In this document: positions 57,291 through 64,000 of the stretch, one piece after another | Layout: every line of letters begins with the position of its first letter | How positions within the stretch are numbered: position 1 is the stretch's first letter | Source of the DNA: Emticicia agri | GTDB lineage: Bacteria; Bacteroidota; Bacteroidia; Cytophagales; Spirosomataceae | Direction: 5' to 3' | Assembly: GCF_004168285.1 (NCBI RefSeq) | Contig: NZ_SEWF01000030.1 | Location: forward strand, 1-64,000 | Length of the DNA stretch: 64,000 nucleotides | Program-made: the position numbers and the translations under genes | The notes under the pieces: generated by a model | What the model saw: only the letters and a program-made list of their open reading frames with translations | Databases searched by the model: none | What the model was told of the DNA's origin: nothing

Positions 57291-57320
57291 GCTTGCTGTT
57301 TGAAAAATCAGCAAGCTTTT
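57291..57320 (+). terminator. Terminator after crtB
   Basis: GCTTGCTG (57291-57298) pairs with CAGCAAGC (57309-57316), followed by five T residues. Confidence 0.8.
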
Positions 57321-57333
57321 TGTTGTTTTCTAC

Positions 57334-57364
57334 TTGTAAAACAGGAGATTTTTTGCTATTTTTG
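57334..57364 (+). promoter_or_regulatory. dnaN promoter
   Basis: TTG (57334-57336), a 20-base spacer and TATTTTTG (57357-57364) match the Bacteroidota consensus exactly. The leader would be about 80 nt. Confidence 0.78.
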
Positions 57365-57451
57365 CTGACTTATCCTCTGCCAAACCGATTGGCATAAGTT
57401 TTGAGGGTAAGTGTTTGATACTCAGATATTTACAAGAAATCTCATATACAC

Positions 57452-58576
57452 ATGAAGTTTGTCGTTTCGTCATCCGCCCTACTTAAACATCTTTCTACCA
57501 TTAACGGTGTGATTGCCAGTAACCCTATCGTTCCTATTCTTGAGAACTTTTTATTCCAATTAAATAAAGGTAACCTAACTGTAACGGCTTCTGATATGCA
57601 AACGGTTATGATTACTGAATTTGATGTTGATTCACGTGATAGCGGTTCTTTTGCCGTGCCTGCCCGCTTATTATTAGATACACTTCGTAGCTTGCCTGAA
57701 CAACCTGTACAGATTAATGTGGATGAAGAAACTTTCGGGACAGAATTAGTAACTGCCAATGGACGTTATAAACTGGCAGGTGAAAATCCGATGGATTTTC
57801 CGCGTGTGCCACAAGTGAATCGTAACTTTAGTATTGAAATGGATTCAGATACTTTAGGTTCGGCTATTGCCAATACAATTTTTGCTACCAGTACAGACGA
57901 TTTGCGCCCGGCCATGACTGGCGTATTTGTTCAGGCGTCAGACGTAGCCACTACTTTTGTAGCTACCGATGGCCACCGTTTGATTCGCTACCGCCGTGAA
58001 GATGTAAAATCACCTAATAATACTTCGATGATTTTGCCTCGCAAAGCCCTGAATCTATTGAAATCTTCTTTACCGGGCGAGGTGATGCCTGTAAAAGCAG
58101 AATTTAGTAGCTCGAATGCTTTTTTCAGCTTCGGTAATATTAAAATGATTTGTCGCCTGATAGACGAACGTTTCCCTGATTATGAAAACGTTATCCCACA
58201 GAATAACCCGAATAAGCTAAAAATCGAGCGCACAGAGTTATTAAGTACCTTGAAACGTATTTCAATCTATTCTAATAAAACTACACATCAGATTCGCCTG
58301 AAAATCTCTGCTAATGAATTAGTTATTTCTGCCGAAGATTTGGATTATTCAAATGAAGCGACTGAGAAATTAGCCTGCGAATATGATGGCGATGAGATTG
58401 AAATAGGTTTTAACGCTAAGTTTTTGATAGAAATGTTGAATAACCTGAGCGTAAAGAATATCTCTCTTGAAATGTCTCAGCCAAATCGTGCAGGCTTGAT
58501 TATTCCGGTAGAAAAAACCGATAACGAAGATACCCTGATGCTTGTAATGCCTGTGATGTTAAATACCTACGCTTAA
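57452..58576 (+). CDS. dnaN: DNA polymerase III beta sliding clamp
   Basis: A 374-residue clamp made of three similar domains (about 1-120, 125-245, 246-374). It starts MKFVVSSSALLKHLSTINGV; the typical ATDGHRLIRYRR lies near residue 175 and the C-terminal VMPVMLN segment forms the peptide-binding pocket. The dimer ring tethers polymerase III to DNA. No dnaA or recF is adjacent, unlike the classical dnaA-dnaN order. Flanked by its own promoter and terminator. Confidence 0.96.
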   Translation: MKFVVSSSALLKHLSTINGVIASNPIVPILENFLFQLNKGNLTVTASDMQTVMITEFDVDSRDSGSFAVPARLLLDTLRSLPEQPVQINVDEETFGTELVTANGRYKLAGENPMDFPRVPQVNRNFSIEMDSDTLGSAIANTIFATSTDDLRPAMTGVFVQASDVATTFVATDGHRLIRYRREDVKSPNNTSMILPRKALNLLKSSLPGEVMPVKAEFSSSNAFFSFGNIKMICRLIDERFPDYENVIPQNNPNKLKIERTELLSTLKRISIYSNKTTHQIRLKISANELVISAEDLDYSNEATEKLACEYDGDEIEIGFNAKFLIEMLNNLSVKNISLEMSQPNRAGLIIPVEKTDNEDTLMLVMPVMLNTYA

Positions 58577-58594
58577 GAGCGTAAATGATAGATG

Positions 58595-58631
58595 AAAGCC
58601 CTATAAATCAGTTCGGTTTATAGGGCTTTTT
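58595..58631 (+). terminator. Terminator after dnaN
   Basis: AAAGCCCTATAAA pairs perfectly with TTTATAGGGCTTT, followed by a T-run. Confidence 0.88.
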
Positions 58632-58663
58632 GTTTACATTGTCAAAACTCAAGTCATATTATT

Positions 58664-59644
58664 GTGAATAAAATAACAACATTCTTTTCCCGCATTGGCC
58701 TCGACTGGTTTTTAGGTGCTATTATTATTATGGTTATATTGGCCTATTATTTCCCCTCTTTCGGGTTGATGCAGGAGCCTGTTTCGTTAGAGGAAATAGC
58801 CAATTATGGTGTGTCAGGTATTTTCTTTTTCTATGGCCTGAAACTAAGCACAGATAAACTCAAACAAGGCTTATCTAACTGGAAAATGCACATTGTTATT
58901 CAACTCACAACTTTTGTCTTATTTCCACTTATTGCGCTTTTAGTGAAACCTTTATTCGCCGGAGAAGATGAGAATCTTTGGTTGGGCTTATTCTATCTGG
59001 CGGCTCTACCCTCTACAGTTTCATCATCGGTAGTGATGGTCTCTATTGCGAATGGAAATGTTCCTGCGGCTATTTTCAATGCCAGTATCTCAAGCCTGAT
59101 AGGCTTGTTTATGACACCACTATGGGTAGGACTTTTTATCGTAGCAGACACAGGTAATTTTGATGTCTGGAGCATCATCGGCAAACTTTGCCTGCAAGTG
59201 CTTTTGCCATTGGCTATAGGCATGTTACTCAATAAGCGTTTAGGCTGGTTTGCCGATAAATACAAAACCGCCTTAAAAACTTTCGACCAGTCTATTATCC
59301 TGATAATTATCTATACCTCTTTTTGCAAATCCTTTGCTTTGAATCTCTTTAAAGATTTATCATTTATTGAGCTCATCTTATTAATGGCGGGTTTATTGGG
59401 TTTGTTTTTTGTGGTAATATTGATTACCAATAGCATCAGTAAGTTATTAGGCTTTAGCAAGGCTGATAATATAACAGTTATGTTTTGTGGCTCTAAAAAA
59501 TCATTAGTGCATGGCACAGTTATGTCGAAAGTACTGTTTACCCAAAGCAGTATTGTGGGTATTATTTTACTACCTCTTATGATATACCACGCCCTGCAAT
59601 TGATTGCGGCCAGTGTAATGGCACAAAGGCTTGCAAAAGAATAG
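58664..59644 (+). CDS. Bile acid:sodium symporter family protein (SBF-like)
   Basis: A 326-residue membrane carrier with about ten helices. The SBF-like (PF13593/SLC10A7-type) signatures include YYFPSFGLMQEP, LAALPSTVSSSVVMVSIANG and the crossover CGSKKSLVHGTVM. It probably moves an organic anion with sodium; the substrate is unknown. The start is GTG 58664, directly before NKITTFFSRIGLDWFLG, the natural beginning of the family. Monocistronic. Confidence 0.88.
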   Translation: MNKITTFFSRIGLDWFLGAIIIMVILAYYFPSFGLMQEPVSLEEIANYGVSGIFFFYGLKLSTDKLKQGLSNWKMHIVIQLTTFVLFPLIALLVKPLFAGEDENLWLGLFYLAALPSTVSSSVVMVSIANGNVPAAIFNASISSLIGLFMTPLWVGLFIVADTGNFDVWSIIGKLCLQVLLPLAIGMLLNKRLGWFADKYKTALKTFDQSIILIIIYTSFCKSFALNLFKDLSFIELILLMAGLLGLFFVVILITNSISKLLGFSKADNITVMFCGSKKSLVHGTVMSKVLFTQSSIVGIILLPLMIYHALQLIAASVMAQRLAKE

Positions 59645-59875
59645 CGTATGTAAAACCCTCTTGAATATGGGTGATATTTCTCCAACTGAGACATCTAATC
59701 TACTTTCTGTTTAAACTTCTGCGTTGAACCCAATCGCAACTCGCAATCCACTTTTTTGCTATTCAGGTGGATTTTCCTGCTACTCATTGACTTTGTTTTT
59801 ATTATTTGCCCACGAGCCTACAATTTTGAGGTGTAAATCATCTAAAAACAACGTAGCGGCGTACCGCCTTATACC

Positions 59876-60799
59876 ATGAAAAAACTACTCATTTTATTGA
59901 TTGCTACTCTTTTATCAGGCAATGTTTTTGCCCAATCAGGCACCATGCTACCTGATGGCTTTATTGTTCCTAACTTAGCAGAACCTCCGGCTTGTATGGT
60001 TGAGGATAAGGGTAAAATGTATTATAATACAGTTACTTCTACCTTAATGGTTTGTAATGGTACACAGTGGCTAATAACCTCTTCGATTTGGGATCCAGGT
60101 GCAGTTGCAAATTCGATAAACTATGGAGCCGGTAATGTAGGTATTGGTACTTCAACGCCACAATATAAATTAGACGTAAATGGTACAGCAAGAGTGTCAA
60201 ATAGTTTTTTTGCCAACTTAGGAATTTCAATTGGTACTACATCTGCCTCTTCCGGGTTGAATATCGGTGATGGTGCCATTGCCATTACAAGCACTGCCGA
60301 TGCAAAAACCTGGAAATTTGATTATAATGACGATGAAAATATCCTTTCATTAAAGGAAGACGGAGTAGCAAGAATGATTTTCGCGAATGGTGGAAATATT
60401 GGTGTTGGTTCGGCCATTCCTACTGCCACATTATCAGTAGATGGAACAGGTAGTTTTTCAGGGAATCTTACAGTTAATGGGGGAAAGGGTATTGTCAGAA
60501 CTACATCTGCCACCTCCTTAAAAACTCATATCGTTCAAGTAAGTCTTGGGACAACATTTACGGTTCTTGCTAATGGTTGTGCCACATCATCACCACAGAA
60601 TATAACTTCTGCAGGCTTTACGGCTGCACCTACTATTCAGGTGGGAAATCTGGTTTTAGGCACAGGCGATTTTGGTAAATTAGTTGCCAATGTTCAATCG
60701 GTTTCTACTACTTCTTTTATGGTACGCTTTTGCAATAACACAGCAAGTAATGTTACACTAAGTAATTCAGTTTTTAACATCATGTGTGTAGGTCAATAA
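59876..60799 (+). CDS. Secreted protein with GIGT/LDVNG repeats (paralogue A)
   Basis: A 307-residue secreted protein: signal MKKLLILLIATLLSGNVFAQ, then a conserved head (PACMVEDKGKMYYNTVTSTLMVCN) and one clear and one decayed copy of the tail-fibre-like unit VGIGTSTPQYKLDVNGTARV. The C-terminal domain has two Cys (NGCATSS and RFCNN) and ends IMCVGQ. Such units occur in large Bacteroidota surface proteins and in phage fibres. The next gene is a paralogue with the same order of parts. Function unknown. Confidence 0.78.
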   Translation: MKKLLILLIATLLSGNVFAQSGTMLPDGFIVPNLAEPPACMVEDKGKMYYNTVTSTLMVCNGTQWLITSSIWDPGAVANSINYGAGNVGIGTSTPQYKLDVNGTARVSNSFFANLGISIGTTSASSGLNIGDGAIAITSTADAKTWKFDYNDDENILSLKEDGVARMIFANGGNIGVGSAIPTATLSVDGTGSFSGNLTVNGGKGIVRTTSATSLKTHIVQVSLGTTFTVLANGCATSSPQNITSAGFTAAPTIQVGNLVLGTGDFGKLVANVQSVSTTSFMVRFCNNTASNVTLSNSVFNIMCVGQ

Positions 60800-60915
60800 T
60801 AACAACCGGATTTTCCTGCACAATATCATAAACGGAACATTCATTTTCAAACTACTTACCTATAGTTTATATAGTAGTTAAAGTAATATTTTGAATCGAA
60901 AACCTTCAGCAAATA

Positions 60916-61827
60916 ATGAAAACAACCTTATTACTTCTCATTTTCTTACTTTTCTCAACAAGAATACTTTCTCAATCAAGTATCATTCACCCGGAGGTAT
61001 TTAAAACAAATACTCCTATAAGCCTGACAGATGTTTGCACGGAATCTGACAATGGTAAAATTTTCCTTAGGCCGGATTTGAATATTTTTTGCTATTGTTA
61101 TCGCGCAGATGGTTACAAGCAACCCATCGAAAAATGGAAAGCAAATGCTTCCAATACTTATCATTTGGGGAAAGTAGGTATTGGGGTTTTTAATCCAACG
61201 CACGATTTAGAAGTTCTGACAGATGCAAGAGTTCAAACATTAATAGTAGAAGGAAATATCGGAATCAACTCAACCACCCCTACAGAAAAACTTGAATTAA
61301 AAAATAGAGAAATTATGTTCGTAAATACAGATGCTAAAAGTTGGAGAATACGCAATTCTGACATAAACGATAGATTTGAATTTCAAGAAAATGGGCAATC
61401 TAAAATGACTATCAATTATGGAGGAAATATTGGTATCGGTGATTTCCCCAATATGAACAAATTGAAAGTGCAAGGTAATGTTGCTTATGCAAGTGGTTTA
61501 GTTATAGAAGAAAAAGGGATATTATCAAATACTAATGCCAGCCAATTAGTGATACGCACTATTAATTCTGCCACTACATCAAGCACTAATTTAGTGGAAA
61601 GTAATACATGCATGGTTTTAAATTTTACCATTCCACCCTCTTCTTTTACAAGTGTTCCGGCGGTCTTTCTCGGACAAAACCTTTCAGGTAATCCGTCAGG
61701 TGCAAACCTTATTAAAAGCGTTATGAATGTCACTATCAATGGCGGTGTAATCAGGATTTGTAACACTACAGGAGCTGGCGTTACATTTTCCAATCAATCG
61801 TTTTCATTAATTGCTATTGGCCAATAA
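60916..61827 (+). CDS. Secreted protein with GIGT-type repeats (paralogue B)
   Basis: A 303-residue secreted protein (signal KTTLLLLIFLLFSTRILSQ). It has the same head (TDVCTESDNGKIFLRPDLN) and repeat units (VGIGVFNPTHDLEVLTDARV, GINSTTPTEKLEL, GIGDFPNMNKLKVQGN) as its upstream neighbour. The matching C-terminal domain ends LIAIGQ, with SNTCMVLN and IRICNTT as the Cys positions. It lies 116 bases after paralogue A and is more diverged in the repeats. Probably an old tandem duplication. Function unknown. Confidence 0.78.
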   Translation: MKTTLLLLIFLLFSTRILSQSSIIHPEVFKTNTPISLTDVCTESDNGKIFLRPDLNIFCYCYRADGYKQPIEKWKANASNTYHLGKVGIGVFNPTHDLEVLTDARVQTLIVEGNIGINSTTPTEKLELKNREIMFVNTDAKSWRIRNSDINDRFEFQENGQSKMTINYGGNIGIGDFPNMNKLKVQGNVAYASGLVIEEKGILSNTNASQLVIRTINSATTSSTNLVESNTCMVLNFTIPPSSFTSVPAVFLGQNLSGNPSGANLIKSVMNVTINGGVIRICNTTGAGVTFSNQSFSLIAIGQ

Positions 61828-61862
61828 CAAGTTTTTACAAAGTCCTGAAAATAAAATAAAAC

Positions 61863-64000
61863 CTAACCCAACAACGGCACTTTTACTATAAATTCAGCTT
61901 CCGTTTCAATGGTTTCTAAAGGTTTGGCACTTAAGTATTTATAAAGTTTTTTCAGGCTGTTGAGCCCTTGTTTATTTGATGTTTCTACGAACTTCTTTTT
62001 CTGTAGATTATTCTTTACTATCAGTTGTTCGTCTTCAATAAAAACATCAATCACCAAGGGTTTATCTTCCTCAATGGTATTGTGTTTAATGGCATTCTCA
62101 AAAAGGTTCTGGAGGGTTACAGGTACAATCCTGTTTAGTAAATATATATCATCAATCCTGAAATTGACCTGTAAACCTTCTTCAAAACGCGATTTCTGAA
62201 GATTAACATAGTTTTTTACAAAAGCTAATTCCTGACCAAGACTGACTGTTTCATTGTCTTTATTCTGTAAAATATACCGATAGATTGACGATAGTTTCTG
62301 CAGAAAATCGGACGCCACATCAGGTTCTGACAAAATAAAGCCGTTTAGTGAGGTAAGGCTATTAAATAAAAAGTGAGGGTTCAGGTGGTTAATCAGGTTC
62401 TGATATTGAATTTCGGTTTTATCTTTTTCCAACTTGGTTGACTGAATCTGTAAATGATGAATTTTCTTGCGTTGATTGGTCCGGTAAAGGAAAAAAGCAA
62501 TAATTATCAGAATACCGACAAAAAAGCAGAGTACTTTAAACCAGAGAGTTCTGTAAAAAAGCGTTTCAATATGAATCTTTAGTGTCTGAATCGGTAACTC
62601 ATTCTGATTTATGTCTTTGGCTCTTACCTTAAATAGATAATCACCACCGTCGAGGTGCCCGTAAACAGCCATTTTTTTACCTTCTTTATCAACTACCCAA
62701 TTCTTATCATAACCCTCTAATTGGTAAGAAATTTCATACATCTTATCGTGTGGAGGAGTCAGGATACCGAAATAAACAGAAAACGAATTTTGCTTAGCGT
62801 TAAAATGGATGCGGGAATCAGTTTTATGAATTACAATAGCTGTGTCGGCCGTTGAAATACAGTTGAAATACAACTGGTCTTTGAAAGAAGGCAGTTTCAG
62901 GCCTTTAAAATTGAGCAAAACAGCCATTTGCTTATAGGTCGCTACTATCTTTTCATTTTTAAGCGGAATCAACCGGCTTCCCCATACAGAAAACAAATCG
63001 TTGGTCTGAAAATTAAAGGTTAATTTCTCTTTAGTCTTTTCATTGAAATACATAATATTATCCAGGAAAGCCATACAGAGATTATCGTTCTCATCGATTG
63101 TCAGGCTCTCGATTAAATCCATATCCAAAACCGATTGGAAATCATACGTTTTAGGGTCGAATCTGATTAAATCATAACTGCCTATCCAGAATTTCCCGTT
63201 TTTATCTTCTACAAAGCCTGAGTAACCAACTTTTGTAAAATCTATATCTTGTCTGGTTTGGATAACTTCAAAAGCTTGTTTTTCCTTTGAGAATTTTGCC
63301 AGTCCACCTGAATGAATGGTAAGCCAGAATTCACTGCTTATGCTATATAAAGAAAAGGTAGGAGCGAGGTGTTTCTTTTCATCTTTCAATTCAGTTCCTT
63401 TCCTGAATATAATCGGATACATTTTCCAGTTTTTTGTTTTCAGATGGTAATTGTATGTTTTATCCATTCCTCCCCCCTTTAGAAAAACCCATAGCGAATC
63501 GCCCATAATCCTGGTATGAGCAATGGAGTATTTGGTTCCGATTGAAGTATAGGCAGGAATTTTTAATCGCTCAAATTTTTTAGTTTCTTTTCCAAACAGT
63601 AAAATTTCATAGAGTTTAACGATTATCAGTTTTTGTTGATAGTCCTGAACGAAAACGGGTAGGTCGCCGCCTTTATCATATTTCGGATTTAGCGGAATCG
63701 GATAGATTACAGACTGATTTGTTTCAGGTTGATACTTAATCAGGCGATTATCACTGGTTGCCATCCACCAGGAACTGTCGCTTGGTTCTTCTATCATATT
63801 CATGAATCCATTTTTCTCATTGTTTTTGAAAAAAGTATTCGAAAAATCAAAAACATCAAAGATTGCTTTATTCGGATAAAGTGCTGATGTACCATTGATG
63901 GTTGAAACACCATTCAGAGTAGCAAACCATATTGTTCCGTTTTTTTCCTGCACTACATCAAAAAACTGATTAGCGGTAATGGAATTGTTATTCCCTTTTT
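61863..64000 (-). CDS. LytS-type sensor histidine kinase with propeller and Y_Y_Y domains (5' end off window)
   Basis: The frame is open to the right edge (codons before 63953 read NQFFDVVQEKNGTIWFATLNG), so the start lies beyond 64000. Reading onwards: two-component-regulator propeller blades, a Y_Y_Y domain (YQLEGYDKNWVVDKEG), one membrane helix (WFKVLCFFVGILIIIAFFLY) and a His_kinase domain (LINHLNPHFLFNSLTSLNGF). The ATP-binding N box is LQNLFENAIKHN. Signal sensing is periplasmic. Such kinases pair with a LytTR response regulator, which is not in view and may lie on either side. Confidence 0.9.
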   Translation of the reverse strand, partial: KGNNNSITANQFFDVVQEKNGTIWFATLNGVSTINGTSALYPNKAIFDVFDFSNTFFKNNEKNGFMNMIEEPSDSSWWMATSDNRLIKYQPETNQSVIYPIPLNPKYDKGGDLPVFVQDYQQKLIIVKLYEILLFGKETKKFERLKIPAYTSIGTKYSIAHTRIMGDSLWVFLKGGGMDKTYNYHLKTKNWKMYPIIFRKGTELKDEKKHLAPTFSLYSISSEFWLTIHSGGLAKFSKEKQAFEVIQTRQDIDFTKVGYSGFVEDKNGKFWIGSYDLIRFDPKTYDFQSVLDMDLIESLTIDENDNLCMAFLDNIMYFNEKTKEKLTFNFQTNDLFSVWGSRLIPLKNEKIVATYKQMAVLLNFKGLKLPSFKDQLYFNCISTADTAIVIHKTDSRIHFNAKQNSFSVYFGILTPPHDKMYEISYQLEGYDKNWVVDKEGKKMAVYGHLDGGDYLFKVRAKDINQNELPIQTLKIHIETLFYRTLWFKVLCFFVGILIIIAFFLYRTNQRKKIHHLQIQSTKLEKDKTEIQYQNLINHLNPHFLFNSLTSLNGFILSEPDVASDFLQKLSSIYRYILQNKDNETVSLGQELAFVKNYVNLQKSRFEEGLQVNFRIDDIYLLNRIVPVTLQNLFENAIKHNTIEEDKPLVIDVFIEDEQLIVKNNLQKKKFVETSNKQGLNSLKKLYKYLSAKPLETIETEAEFIVKVPLLG

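Overview
The window is a 64 kb piece of an AT-rich Bacteroidota chromosome, most likely a Cytophagales member near Emticicia/Arcicella/Flectobacillus (placed by eye from the 16S text and gene families, not by a search). Evidence for the phylum: a 16S-tRNA-Ile-tRNA-Ala-23S-5S operon, promoters of the Bacteroidota form TTG-N18-20-TAnnTTTG, BlaI/M56 pairs, LytS-type kinase with propeller and Y_Y_Y domains, DUF5916 and GCX-COOH-type secreted proteins, and a crtI-crtB pair. I see no transposase, integrase, prophage or CRISPR array.

Layout. 1-6.1 kb: ribosomal RNA operon preceded by repeated promoters and ended by an unusual run of three 5S-derived units (a truncated remnant, a normal 5S, and a 207-nt 5S whose core is about 96% identical to the normal one but carries one 32-for-2 nt replacement and five 14-nt hairpin-forming inserts). 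6.2-7.5 kb: a nuclease-like gene broken by one stop codon and a small unknown gene. 7.5-7.9 kb: intergenic stretch with a terminator-like hairpin and a cluster of DnaA boxes. 7.9-11 kb: aminotransferase, methyltransferase, DUF456, GNAT. 11.1-13.7 kb: BlaI repressor and BlaR1-like M56 peptidase with a visible operator. 13.8-29.8 kb: a long run of envelope and stress genes (OmpA-like lipoprotein, AI-2E family permease, outer-membrane barrel, coiled-coil lipoprotein, GlsB, YtxH, holin-like protein, repeat protein, YihY/BrkB, Dps) interleaved with signalling genes (four receiver proteins, a CHASE3 kinase, RpoN, an NtrC-type activator, a receiver-PAS-kinase). 30-46.8 kb: housekeeping (lpdA, serS, lysC, ribH, purB, aquaporin) mixed with secreted proteins, an M13 peptidase and an AbiEii-type pair. 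46.9-54 kb: SNF2 helicase, Uma2-like protein, hydroxyacid dehydrogenase, and a DUF5916 gene frameshifted in an A10 run. 54-64 kb: Arg/Tyr/Asp-rich secreted protein, crtI-crtB with an operator-like palindrome, dnaN, a bile-acid-symporter-like carrier, two tandem paralogous secreted proteins, and a LytS-type kinase running off the right edge.

How the genes work together. The 22.2-27.1 kb genes (rpoN, NtrC-type activator, stand-alone receiver, receiver-PAS-kinase) look like one sigma-54 signalling operon set inside a group of envelope-protection genes; co-regulation is an inference. The most unexplained structure is the 5S-derived array at 5601-6109.
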